Shown in pieces: positions 29,251-37,205 of a stretch of 64,000 nt of DNA. The stretch is from Bacteroidales bacterium UBA1410 (GTDB lineage Bacteria; Bacteroidota; Bacteroidia; Bacteroidales; Dysgonomonadaceae). A program made the translations under genes and the position numbers. Under the pieces are notes generated by a model. It ran no database searches. It was not told where the DNA came from and was given only the letters and a program-made list of their open reading frames with translations. The stretch lies in contig DBPW01000038.1 of assembly GCA_002305015.1 (NCBI GenBank), forward strand, positions 1-64,000, in the 5' to 3' direction. Position 1 is the first letter of the stretch; each line of letters begins with the position of its first letter.

Positions 29251-29274
29251 GGTCGGTCAGCCGATTATTTTTAC
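29251..29274 (+). terminator. Possible terminator after the rhomboid gene
   Basis: GGTCGG (29251-29256), loop TCAG, CCGATT (29261-29266), six pairs with two G-U wobbles, followed by ATTTTTAC. Confidence 0.4.
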
Positions 29275-29343
29275 TTAATTGCAATTGCATAGTTTTTGTA
29301 CCTACGAATAACGAAGGAGTATTAATTATAAAAATTTAATGTT

Positions 29344-30540
29344 ATGATAAGCAAAAAGGATATCCAACGATTCAAAAAAATCATTAGCAGTGTAGATAAA
29401 CCGGTATTGTCTGTATACTGCAATGTAAATCCTGCTGATCCGGATAATTTTGGAAGAGCATGGTATGGACGACTGAAAAATACATTAAAGTCGATGGACG
29501 AGCTTAAGGTAAAATTGAAAAAAGGGAAAACCTTTTATGATGAATTGATGGTTTTCATCGATCAGATCATGGTGGGCGCTCGTACGTTGGCACTTTTTGC
29601 ATGGGTTAACGATAAAAATGAATTAGAAGTCGAGCATTTTGAATTGCAGGTAGAATTGCCCGTTGTAGATTTGGTAAGGGGAAGAGTGGAAACTCATTTC
29701 GGAAAACCGTATGTATTGCCTATTCTTTATGCTTTTGATGAATTTTACAGAGTAGGGGTGGTTCATGTTTATGGCAGCAAATGGAGATTTTACGAAGTAT
29801 TCTTAAATGAGATTGAGGAAATCACGGATACTTTTGCAGAAATAACACCGGATGAATGGAGAGACTTCAATGAATATGCCCAAATTATCGAGTCGGGAGT
29901 ATTGGAAGAAAGAACTTTTAACGACAAGTTGAAATTCAAAGACAGACAAAAAGCCAGAATACAAACCTTTTCTCACAAATTGTATGTAAGATTGGCTCAG
30001 ATGGTAGAAAAATCGGTGCTCGACTTAGAGTTGGACCGACTTATATTGATGGGAAATGATTGGCAAGTGAAATTATTCGAAAACCATTTGAATCGTCATA
30101 TCCGCGAGTTAATAATCGGATATGTATCCAATCCGTTAGATACCGAAAATCCTTCCACGAAAGACGTATTAGAACGAATAGCACCGGTATTGAGAGAAGC
30201 CGAGGAGCGCGAAGAAATGCAATTAATCGCCGAGGCACAGAGCCCAAAAGGAGTTTGTGGTTTGCAAGATGTGCTGGAAGCCATTCAGATGGCTCGTCTT
30301 CAAGTATTGATTTTGCCGTGGGATTTGCATGCTACGGTATATAAGTGCACAGACGGGATGTTTTTTGCCACCCCTGAAGAAGCTCAAGAATACGATTCGT
30401 CCTATGAAGAAGTTGAATTGAAAAAAGTGGTGTTTGATTTGGCAGCCGAATATGCTACGCGAATCGAATTTGTTGATGGAGCAATGAAAGAAAAACTGTA
30501 TAACGAATTACAAGGTATAGCCGGCCTAGTGCGGTGGTAA
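29344..30540 (+). CDS. Probable bacterial eRF1-like (baeRF/VLRF1-type) protein
   Basis: A 398-residue soluble protein without signal or membrane segments. Its layout resembles the bacterial homologues of archaeal/eukaryotic release factor 1: an N-terminal region opening VLSVYCNVNPADPDN, a central domain around VGVVHVYGSKWRFYEV, and a C-terminal L7Ae-like half with LDRLILMGNDWQVKLFENHL then LQVLILPWDL near residue 315. A GGQ-type peptidyl-hydrolysis motif is not visible, so it is unlikely to be a canonical release factor; ribosome rescue or tRNA handling are guesses. It is monocistronic, with a terminator-like hairpin before it and a gene-free interval after it. The family call is from pattern memory and needs a profile search. 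Confidence 0.5.
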   Translation: MISKKDIQRFKKIISSVDKPVLSVYCNVNPADPDNFGRAWYGRLKNTLKSMDELKVKLKKGKTFYDELMVFIDQIMVGARTLALFAWVNDKNELEVEHFELQVELPVVDLVRGRVETHFGKPYVLPILYAFDEFYRVGVVHVYGSKWRFYEVFLNEIEEITDTFAEITPDEWRDFNEYAQIIESGVLEERTFNDKLKFKDRQKARIQTFSHKLYVRLAQMVEKSVLDLELDRLILMGNDWQVKLFENHLNRHIRELIIGYVSNPLDTENPSTKDVLERIAPVLREAEEREEMQLIAEAQSPKGVCGLQDVLEAIQMARLQVLILPWDLHATVYKCTDGMFFATPEEAQEYDSSYEEVELKKVVFDLAAEYATRIEFVDGAMKEKLYNELQGIAGLVRW

Positions 30541-30854
30541 TTAATCGAAAAAAGAAAGAATACACGGAGAATAACCCTATGGGAAAGGAGTTATTTTCCG
30601 TTTTTTTATTTGAATCCAAATTATCTTTTAAGTCAGATACCTTTGAAAGATACCCCGATGGCTGCAGTATGCGTATAAAACGTTTGCTTCATGCTTGCAT
30701 CAAGGCAGGGACAACACTACCGGAGTCCACGGAGCGGAGGTAAAGCAAACCTGCGTATTTTCTTCATGCAGAGCGGGATACATAGACATAGCCGGAGTAG
30801 ACGTTGCATGAGGATGATGCAAGCCTTATGCAAGCATGGAGCGAGGATGGTGCA

Positions 30855-30876
30855 GCCTTGGTACGGCCTTGGTGCG
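30855..30876 (+). repeat. Short 11-bp tandem duplication
   Basis: GCCTTGGTACG (30855-30865) is followed directly by GCCTTGGTGCG (30866-30876). Similar degenerate words (GCAAGCCTTATG, GGATGGTGCA) precede it from about 30813. Confidence 0.6.
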
Positions 30877-30943
30877 GAGAAGGTGTATTTTTTCCGGAAA
30901 TAGCTTTCCTGTAAAGTAAAAGTAAATATCAAATAAATTTGTC

Positions 30944-30951
30944 TATCTTTG
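30944..30951 (+). promoter_or_regulatory. -7 box of lgt
   Basis: TATCTTTG, 17 bases before the lgt ATG, in the usual place for a short-leader Bacteroidales promoter. The -33 side lacks a clear TTG. Confidence 0.45.
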
Positions 30952-30968
30952 CTACAAATTAAAAGCCA

Positions 30969-31886
30969 ATGAACACACTGTTGTATGTAACATGGAATGT
31001 AAATCCGACCCTTTTTACTGTTTTTGGTCGTGAGATTCGTTGGTATGGCTTGTTATGGGTCATCGGACTGATTGTTGCGGTATATATTGTGCAACAAATT
31101 TTCAAGCGCGAAAATCTTCCCGAAAAATGGTTCGATTCATTGTTTATTTACACCATTATCGGCATAATTGTGGGTGCCAGGTTAGGGCATTGTCTGTTTT
31201 ACGAACCGCAATATTATTTGTCGCACCCTGTTGAAATTCTGAAAATCTGGAAAGGCGGATTAGCCAGTCACGGAGGCGTATTGGGGATTATTATTGCCGT
31301 ATGGTTATACTCCAAAAGAGTGACCAAGTTGAGCATGTTGTGGACATTTGATCGATTAATGGTCCCCACCGGTTTCACGGCAGCCATGATTCGGCTGGGC
31401 AATCTCATGAATCACGAAATTTATGGCGGTCCTACCGATCTTCCCTGGGGTTTTCGATTCATTACCAATACTTACGCCTGGATGAATGGAGCAGAGCCGG
31501 TTTACTCCGAACCTTCGCACCCCACTCAAATTTACGAAGCACTCATCTACCTGGTTGTTTTTGGGGTATGTATGTATATGTATTATAAAACCGATGCGAA
31601 AGACAGAAAAGGATTGATTACGGGCGTAGGATTAACGATAATTTTTGTGGCTCGATTTTTCATCGAATACATAAAAAATGTTCAGGTCGATTTTGAAATT
31701 ATGTTACGCGATCATACCGGTTTAATTCTTGGACAATGGCTTAGCCTTCCTTTTATCATTTGGGGAATAGCATTAATTGTATCGGCTCTCAGGAAAAAGC
31801 CCGAGCCGGTAAATATACCCCAAGCCTCTGCCGCAAATCGAGCTAAAAACAACGGTAAAAAAGAATACCAAAAGAAGAAAAAATAG
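30969..31886 (+). CDS. lgt: Prolipoprotein diacylglyceryl transferase
   Basis: A 305-residue inner-membrane enzyme that moves diacylglycerol from phosphatidylglycerol to the lipobox cysteine of prolipoproteins. About seven membrane spans are present. Signature motifs: HGGVLG near residue 100, and RLGNLMNHEIYGGPTDLPWG near 140-160, containing the essential Arg and Asn. HPTQIYEAL follows near 190. The last 40 residues are a basic, hydrophilic tail. Many lipoproteins in this window (GldH, ApbE, DUF1080-PHP) would be its clients. Confidence 0.96.
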   Translation: MNTLLYVTWNVNPTLFTVFGREIRWYGLLWVIGLIVAVYIVQQIFKRENLPEKWFDSLFIYTIIGIIVGARLGHCLFYEPQYYLSHPVEILKIWKGGLASHGGVLGIIIAVWLYSKRVTKLSMLWTFDRLMVPTGFTAAMIRLGNLMNHEIYGGPTDLPWGFRFITNTYAWMNGAEPVYSEPSHPTQIYEALIYLVVFGVCMYMYYKTDAKDRKGLITGVGLTIIFVARFFIEYIKNVQVDFEIMLRDHTGLILGQWLSLPFIIWGIALIVSALRKKPEPVNIPQASAANRAKNNGKKEYQKKKK

Positions 31887-31947
31887 TATTTTTACCTCTT
31901 CAACTTTTCATCTTTGTGAATAATTGTCGGGATAAAAAACATGAAAT

Positions 31948-33153
31948 ATGATGTATAAAACGATTCAAATTAAAGAAGGAATATATTATGTGGGTGTGAA
32001 TGATCGCACCAAGCATCTTTTCGAAAACTTATGGCCTCTTCCTAAAGGTATTTCTTATAATTCTTATCTTATCGATGACGATAAAGTAGCACTTATCGAC
32101 ACCGTAGATGTTTGCTATTCCGAAGTATATTTTCGTAAAATCAGATCGGTGTTGGGAGATAAGCCCATCGATTATTTGGTGGTGAATCATATGGAACCCG
32201 ACCACTCCGGATCTATTGAGTGGCTGGTCAACCGATATCCCGATATCACCATTATCGGCAACAACCGTACAATGGATATGTTGAAAGGATTTTACGGCAT
32301 CACGAAAAATATTCTTTCGATAAAAGATGCGGAGGAGGTTAAACTTGGGAAAAATACCCTGAGGTTTTATCTTACCCCTATGATCCATTGGCCTGAAACG
32401 ATGATGACCTATGTGCCGGAGTCGAAAACTCTTTTTTCGGGTGATGCTTTTGGATCATACGGTTCACTTGACGGCGGTGTTGTGGATTCTCAACTTGATC
32501 CGGAGGGGTATTTCGACGAAATGATTCGGTATTACTCCAACATTGTGGGCAAATATGGTTCACCGGTACAAACAGCGTTAGGGAAACTATCGGGAATCGA
32601 TATCGAGGTTTTTTGTTCTACACACGGCCCTGTCTGGACGGAAAAAGAAAATATAGAAAAAGTCATCGATTTATACGACAAACTGAGTAAATATGAAGCC
32701 GACAAGGGACTGGTAATTGCCTATGGCAGTATGTATGGCAATACGGAACAACTTGCCGAAATCATTGCCGCTTCGGCAGCCGAAAACGGTATAAGAAACA
32801 TTGTCATGCACCATGTTTCTAAAAGCCACCCATCGGATATTCTTCGCGATATATTTAAGTATAGGGGGTTGATTATCGGATCGCCAACATACAATAATCA
32901 GCTTTATCCCGCGATAGAAAGTTTGATTTCCGCATTGCGGAATCGGAACATCAAAAACCGTTTGTTTGGCTATTTTGGCGGGTTCAGTTGGGCCGATGCT
33001 TCGTTGAAGCATCTTAAGGAATTTGCCGAGGAGATGCATTTTGATGTCGTTTGTGATCCTGTTTCCATGAAACATTCTTTACAGGCCGATGTAGCCGAGA
33101 GTGCTTGGAGAATGGGGCAAATTATGGCCGAAAAATTAAATCGGCAGGATTAA
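31948..33153 (+). CDS. Flavodiiron protein (FprA family)
   Basis: A 401-residue A-type flavoprotein that reduces oxygen or nitric oxide in anaerobes. The N-terminal metallo-beta-lactamase-like diiron domain carries HMEPDHSGS near residue 80 and later GDAFGSYG and the STHGPVW histidine. The C-terminal flavodoxin domain (about 255-400) has the FMN loop YGSMYGNTEQLAE and GSPTYNNQLYP. No extra rubredoxin domain is attached, so an external electron donor is needed. A second ATG at 31951 is equally usable. Its presence suggests an anaerobe exposed to oxygen or NO. Confidence 0.93.
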   Translation: MMYKTIQIKEGIYYVGVNDRTKHLFENLWPLPKGISYNSYLIDDDKVALIDTVDVCYSEVYFRKIRSVLGDKPIDYLVVNHMEPDHSGSIEWLVNRYPDITIIGNNRTMDMLKGFYGITKNILSIKDAEEVKLGKNTLRFYLTPMIHWPETMMTYVPESKTLFSGDAFGSYGSLDGGVVDSQLDPEGYFDEMIRYYSNIVGKYGSPVQTALGKLSGIDIEVFCSTHGPVWTEKENIEKVIDLYDKLSKYEADKGLVIAYGSMYGNTEQLAEIIAASAAENGIRNIVMHHVSKSHPSDILRDIFKYRGLIIGSPTYNNQLYPAIESLISALRNRNIKNRLFGYFGGFSWADASLKHLKEFAEEMHFDVVCDPVSMKHSLQADVAESAWRMGQIMAEKLNRQD

Positions 33154-33207
33154 ATTGCTATTCCACAAAAAAGCCTTAATTTTTTAATTTATATAAAAAA
33201 TAAAATC

Positions 33208-34020
33208 ATGAGACTAATTATTCAACCCGATTCTGAGCGATTAGCTCAATGGGCAGCCAATTACATTGCTTCCAAAATCATCAAAGCAAATCCTACACCG
33301 GAAAAACCCTTCAAATTGGGTTTGCCTACCGGATCATCACCACTGGGCACGTACAGTGCATTGATTAAGTTGTGCCAAAAGGGGACAATTTCGTTTAAAA
33401 ACGTCATTACCTTTAATATGGATGAATATGTGGGATTACCCAAGGATCATCCCGAAAGTTATCATTCATTTATGTGGAACAATTTTTTCAACCACATCGA
33501 TATTCTGCCGGAGAACGTGCATATTCTCAATGGTAATGCCGAGAATCTGGAAGCCGAATGTCAGGCGTATGAGGATGCGATTAAAAATGCCGGAGGCATC
33601 GACTTGTTTTTGGGGGGAATAGGTCCTGACGGTCATATTGCTTTCAATGAACCGGGATCTTCACTTAGTTCGCGTACTCGTGTAAAACGGTTGACAACCG
33701 ATACCATTATTGCCAACTCACGTTTTTTTAATAACGATGTGAATAAAGTTCCTAAATTCGCACTAACCGTAGGAGTAGGAACCGTTATGGACGCAAAAGA
33801 GGTATTGATTCTTGTCAACGGACATCACAAAGCGCGCGCTTTGCGTCATGCCGTAGAAGGCCCCGTCACGCAGATGTGGACAATAAGTGCCATACAACTT
33901 CATCCTAAAGGTATTATCGTTTGCGATGAAGCTGCTTGCGCTGAATTGAAAGTAGGGACATACAAGTATTTTCTCGATATCGAACAAGATAATCTCAATC
34001 CCGAATTGTTGTTATCATAG
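33208..34020 (+). CDS. nagB: Glucosamine-6-phosphate deaminase
   Basis: A 270-residue enzyme converting glucosamine 6-phosphate to fructose 6-phosphate and ammonia. Motifs in order: GLPTGSSPLGTY, NMDEYVGL, LGGIGPDGHIAFNEPGSS with the catalytic Asp and His, and GHHKARAL. Length matches the E. coli enzyme (266). It is preceded by a 54-base AT-rich gap and stands alone, not in a nag operon. Confidence 0.96.
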   Translation: MRLIIQPDSERLAQWAANYIASKIIKANPTPEKPFKLGLPTGSSPLGTYSALIKLCQKGTISFKNVITFNMDEYVGLPKDHPESYHSFMWNNFFNHIDILPENVHILNGNAENLEAECQAYEDAIKNAGGIDLFLGGIGPDGHIAFNEPGSSLSSRTRVKRLTTDTIIANSRFFNNDVNKVPKFALTVGVGTVMDAKEVLILVNGHHKARALRHAVEGPVTQMWTISAIQLHPKGIIVCDEAACAELKVGTYKYFLDIEQDNLNPELLLS

Positions 34021-34107
34021 GCGTCGCGACTTCGCAGCGTGAAGGTATTTTTGAAGTGCTCGTTGATTTGCCTGCGTTATCCGTAAATAACTTTACTATT
34101 TTTTCCT

Positions 34108-34764
34108 ATGAAACACCTCGTGATTCCTTTTTTTCTGTTTGCGGCATCTTTTTCTTTGCTTGCCCAAACCAACACTGTTACGTTGTCTCATTATCTGCTT
34201 CCCGAATTTCAAGAGGGCAGGGTATTGATGAAAAACGGCACTGAATTGAAAACGCGATTGAATTATAATTCGCTTACGGAAGAAATGGTTTTTGATGACA
34301 ACGGCAACATATTAGCTGTCGGGAAAACCGTTGTTCCTCAGATAGATACCGTTTTCATTGGAGATAGAAAGTTCATCTATACCGAGGGCAAATTTTTGGA
34401 AGTGCTTCATGACTCTTCCTACAAATTTTTCGCTCAGCATAAATGCCGGGTTATCCCTCCGGGGAAACCGGCAGCTTATGGCGGGACTTCCGAAACATCG
34501 GCTACCGACAGTTATTCTTCGCTCATTTCAGATGGAAGAGTTTATGATCTTAGGCTTCCCGACGATTTCAAGGTAAAGCCTTATACGGTTTATTGGATAG
34601 AAAAGGAAGGAAAATTAAAAAGTTTTCTTACCCTTGGACAAATCAAAGCATTTTATAAGCAAAAGAAAAAACTGTACGAGGAATACACAAAAACCCATAA
34701 GGTTAATTTTGAAGATCAGAAAAGCGTTGCCGATCTGATAAACTTCATGGAAACGCATGGATAG
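34108..34764 (+). CDS. Exported protein of unknown function
   Basis: A 218-residue protein with a signal peptide ending near SLLAQ (about residue 20). I do not recognise its family. The mature part reads as beta-rich for the first 100 residues (FQEGRVLMKNGTELKTRLNY, then VPQIDTVFIGDRKFIY) and helical and basic at the end (IKAFYKQKKKLYEEY). The RVLMKNGTELKTRLNY pattern resembles periplasmic proteins found in Bacteroidetes that have no assigned function. The neighbours, nagB and a fucosidase, give no firm clue. Confidence 0.65.
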   Translation: MKHLVIPFFLFAASFSLLAQTNTVTLSHYLLPEFQEGRVLMKNGTELKTRLNYNSLTEEMVFDDNGNILAVGKTVVPQIDTVFIGDRKFIYTEGKFLEVLHDSSYKFFAQHKCRVIPPGKPAAYGGTSETSATDSYSSLISDGRVYDLRLPDDFKVKPYTVYWIEKEGKLKSFLTLGQIKAFYKQKKKLYEEYTKTHKVNFEDQKSVADLINFMETHG

Positions 34765-34828
34765 ATGGGTTTTGTACGAAGGAAAGTATACCCGTTAAAT
34801 CAACTCATTTTTTTTAAATAATAGTATA

Positions 34829-36136
34829 ATGAAACACGTTATTCGTTTTGTTTTTATTTTGTTGTTAATTGTAACAAGTGTAAAGGCACAGCCGGGATAT
34901 GTGCCGGCGAAGGAAAATTTGCAAAATCGGGAAGAATTTCAGGACATGAAATTCGGCGTATTCATTCATTGGGGCATTTACAGTATGATGGCCAATGGCG
35001 AGTGGATCATGAATAACAGGAATATTCACTATAAAGAGTATGCCAAACTCGCCGAAGGTTTTTATCCTTCAAAATTTGATGCGGCCCGATGGGTGTCGGA
35101 TGTTAAAGCAGCAGGAGCCAAATATATCTGCATCACTTCCCGTCATCACGATGGCTTTTCGATGTTTGCGACCAAACAGTCACCGTTTAATATTGTGGAT
35201 GCTACTCCTTTTAAACGGGATATTCTTAAGGAGCTTGCCGATGAATGCCATAAACAAGGCATCAAACTGCATTTTTATTATTCGTTACTCGATTGGTCGC
35301 GCACCGATTATTATCCGTTGGGTAGAACCGGCCGTGGAGTGGGGCGCACCGAACATGGACGTTGGGATACCTATCACCAATTCATGTTGAACCAGTTAAC
35401 CGAATTGCTCACGAATTATGGTGAGATAGGGGCAATTTGGTTTGACGGACAATGGGATCAAGATCAGAACCCCGGTTTCGACTGGCGGTTGCCCGAGATT
35501 TATGCTCATATTCACAAACTTCAACCCGGTTGCCTTATCATCAACAATCACCATCTGACGCCCATTGAAGGAGAAGACGCACAAACTTTCGAAAAAGACC
35601 TGCCCGGTCACAATACTACCGGTTTTGCCGATGAACAAACGGTGGGGGCTCTTCCGCTCGAAACCTGTGAAACCATGAACAATTCGTGGGGATATAACAT
35701 TACCGATTTAAATTACAAATCGGAGAAAGAGCTGATTCATTATTTGGTAAAAACAGCCGGATACAATGCCAATTTACTGCTGAATGTAGGTCCGCGACCA
35801 AACGGGGAATTTCCCGAGATTGCTGTTGAACGTTACAAAGCTATGGGAAATTGGCTGAAACAATATGGCGAAACCATTTACGGTACGCGTGGCGGAATGG
35901 TGACTCCACGTCACTGGGGTGTTACCACACAAAAAGGCAACACATTGTATGTGCATATATTAAATCTTGAAGATCAGGCTTTATATTTGCCGTTAAACGG
36001 CAGAAAGGCAAAATCGGCAAAAGTATTCATCGATAAAAAGCCGGTAAAATATACCGCTGTTTCCGATGGCGTGATATTGTCTTTCGATAAAGTCCCCGAT
36101 GATGTGGATTTTGTAGTAGAAGTGGAGCTCAAATAA
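34829..36136 (+). CDS. Exported alpha-L-fucosidase (GH29)
   Basis: A 435-residue retaining glycosidase releasing L-fucose. A signal peptide covers about residues 1-21. The GH29 barrel begins KFGVFIHWGIYS; CITSRHHDGFSMF is the fucose-binding His-His motif; the predicted nucleophile is Asp206 in IWFDGQWDQ. The C-terminal 90 residues form a small beta domain. Length is typical of single-module bacterial enzymes. There is no adjacent SusC/SusD pair or fucose catabolic gene, so the source of the glycan is unclear. Confidence 0.95.
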   Translation: MKHVIRFVFILLLIVTSVKAQPGYVPAKENLQNREEFQDMKFGVFIHWGIYSMMANGEWIMNNRNIHYKEYAKLAEGFYPSKFDAARWVSDVKAAGAKYICITSRHHDGFSMFATKQSPFNIVDATPFKRDILKELADECHKQGIKLHFYYSLLDWSRTDYYPLGRTGRGVGRTEHGRWDTYHQFMLNQLTELLTNYGEIGAIWFDGQWDQDQNPGFDWRLPEIYAHIHKLQPGCLIINNHHLTPIEGEDAQTFEKDLPGHNTTGFADEQTVGALPLETCETMNNSWGYNITDLNYKSEKELIHYLVKTAGYNANLLLNVGPRPNGEFPEIAVERYKAMGNWLKQYGETIYGTRGGMVTPRHWGVTTQKGNTLYVHILNLEDQALYLPLNGRKAKSAKVFIDKKPVKYTAVSDGVILSFDKVPDDVDFVVEVELK

Positions 36137-36140
36137 AATA

Positions 36141-36189
36141 AAAAACCTCACTGCATTCTCTTTGAATTTATCGTTGCAGTGAGGTTTTT
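36141..36189. terminator. Bidirectional terminator between the fucosidase and DUF4834 genes
   Basis: AAAAACCTCACTGCA (36141-36155) and TGCAGTGAGGTTTTT (36175-36189) form a perfect 15-bp stem with a 19-base loop. T tracts lie on both strands, serving the convergent genes. Confidence 0.88.
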
Positions 36190-36429
36190 TTATTTTTCTT
36201 TAATTTCTTCGAATTCCACGTCTTCGATAGTGCTGGATTCAAACTTTTTTTTCTGGTACGAAATGATTCGATCTTCTTGCGATTGAATCTTATGTTGATT
36301 TTGTGATTGCTTTTGCCGATATGTTTTGTTTTCTGATGCCCATCTTTTGCCCATCAAAAGGTTGAAGATAAATCGAATCAGAAAATAAAAGGCAAGAAGA
36401 GAGAGAAAAAATCTCAGAATAATACCCAT
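36190..36429 (-). CDS. Small DUF4834 membrane protein
   Basis: A 79-residue protein with one membrane segment (about residues 4-26) and a charged, Gln/Lys/Glu-rich cytoplasmic tail ending STIEDVEFEEIKEK, which is the conserved C-terminus I associate with DUF4834. The family is small and Bacteroidetes-specific, with unknown function. It begins directly beside the shared terminator. Confidence 0.75.
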   Translation of the reverse strand: MGIILRFFLSLLAFYFLIRFIFNLLMGKRWASENKTYRQKQSQNQHKIQSQEDRIISYQKKKFESSTIEDVEFEEIKEK

Positions 36430-36571
36430 TTTATGTTTCGAATAATGATTTTTACCGAGTAAAGATACAATAAGCCATGGATTAACGAAAACGATTTTGA
36501 TTTATTTAACGGTATGAACGGAGTTAAACCCTATTATTTTAATATGTTTTTTGCTTATCTACGACAATAAA

Positions 36572-37084
36572 TCATTCCTTTTCCTTTTCCTTTTCCTTTT
36601 CTTTTTCCTTTTCTTTTTCTTCGGCAATATGGATGGGCAGTCTTTTCCTGAAAGCTTGTTTGAAACTAACCAGCGTTTCGGATCGGGCTAAACCCAACGG
36701 TTGCAGTTTTTCGTGAATAAGATTCAGTAAATCATGATTGTTTCGGGCATATACTTTAATAAATAAATCGTATTCACCTGTGGTATAATAACATTCCACA
36801 ACTTCCGGTATTTTCTGAAGTTCTTCCACAACTGCCTCATGATTGCCCGGCGAATTCAAAAAAATTCCAATATAAGCGCAAGTTTCATAGCCGATTTTTT
36901 CGGGATCGATAATAAATTCCGAACCGTTAATGATGCCCAGGTTGATGAGTTTTTGTACGCGTTGATGGATAGCGGCACCCGATACCCCGCATTCGCGTGC
37001 TACTTCAAGAAAGGGGATTCGTGCATTGTCGGCAATGAGATTTAGGATTTTTTCGTCCATTTCGTCTAATTCGTGATACGTCAT
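36572..37084 (-). CDS. Lrp/AsnC-family transcriptional regulator with Lys-Glu tail
   Basis: A 170-residue regulator. The N-terminal winged helix (about residues 6-55) has DEKILNLIADNARIPFLEVA and the recognition-helix region SGAAIHQRVQKLINLGII. The C-terminal RAM domain (about 65-145) has the strand pattern ECYYTTGEYDLFIKVYARN. The family usually ends near residue 150-155; here 15 extra residues form an alternating Glu-Lys tail encoded by a near-perfect hexamer repeat. It is likely to respond to amino acids, but the targets cannot be told. Confidence 0.92.
   Translation of the reverse strand: MTYHELDEMDEKILNLIADNARIPFLEVARECGVSGAAIHQRVQKLINLGIINGSEFIIDPEKIGYETCAYIGIFLNSPGNHEAVVEELQKIPEVVECYYTTGEYDLFIKVYARNNHDLLNLIHEKLQPLGLARSETLVSFKQAFRKRLPIHIAEEKEKEKEKEKEKEKE
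36575..36622 (-). repeat. Hexanucleotide repeat encoding a Glu-Lys tail
   Basis: The plus strand reads (CTTTTC)n with a few T-for-C variants, about seven units. Each unit encodes one Glu-Lys pair on the minus strand, so copy-number changes would lengthen or shorten the regulator's tail without breaking the frame. Confidence 0.8.
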
Positions 37085-37145
37085 AGGATTTGTTTTTATG
37101 TAGAAAAATTTATGATTAATGGATAGATTGAATTTTTATCCGGAA

Positions 37146-37175
37146 CAAATTTAATAAAATAGCTGATCCGGTCAA
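37146..37175 (-). promoter_or_regulatory. Promoter of the Lrp-type regulator gene
   Basis: On the minus strand: TTG (37175-37173), a 19-base spacer and TAAATTTG (37153-37146). The leader is about 55 bases. Confidence 0.6.
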
Positions 37176-37205
37176 TGACAAAAAGCGATTGTTCGAAAAA
37201 AATAT

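Larger units (their letters stand above)
30541..30968. other. Gene-free interval with inverted and tandem repeats
   Basis: No reading frame here looks like a protein. From about 30680 to 30880 the DNA is more GC-rich than its surroundings and rich in GCATG, GCAAG and GGAG words. An 11-bp exact inverted repeat joins CATGCTTGCAT (30690-30700) with ATGCAAGCATG (30828-30838), and an inner 8-bp pair joins GTTTGCTT (30682-30689) with AAGCAAAC (30743-30750). TACCTTTG at 30638-30645 could be a -7 box for a transcript through this region, although no -33 element is well placed. Possible identities are a structured RNA or a decayed mobile or repeat element. Confidence 0.5.

Noticed and set aside
30534..30743. 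Plus-strand 69-codon frame and overlapping minus-strand frame (30717-30932) in the repeat-bearing gap
   Set aside because: They cross the inverted repeats, have no family features and are most likely chance frames.
36575..36622. On/off phase variation by the hexamer repeat
   Set aside because: The unit is a multiple of three, so slippage changes length but not frame; simple on/off switching is not expected.
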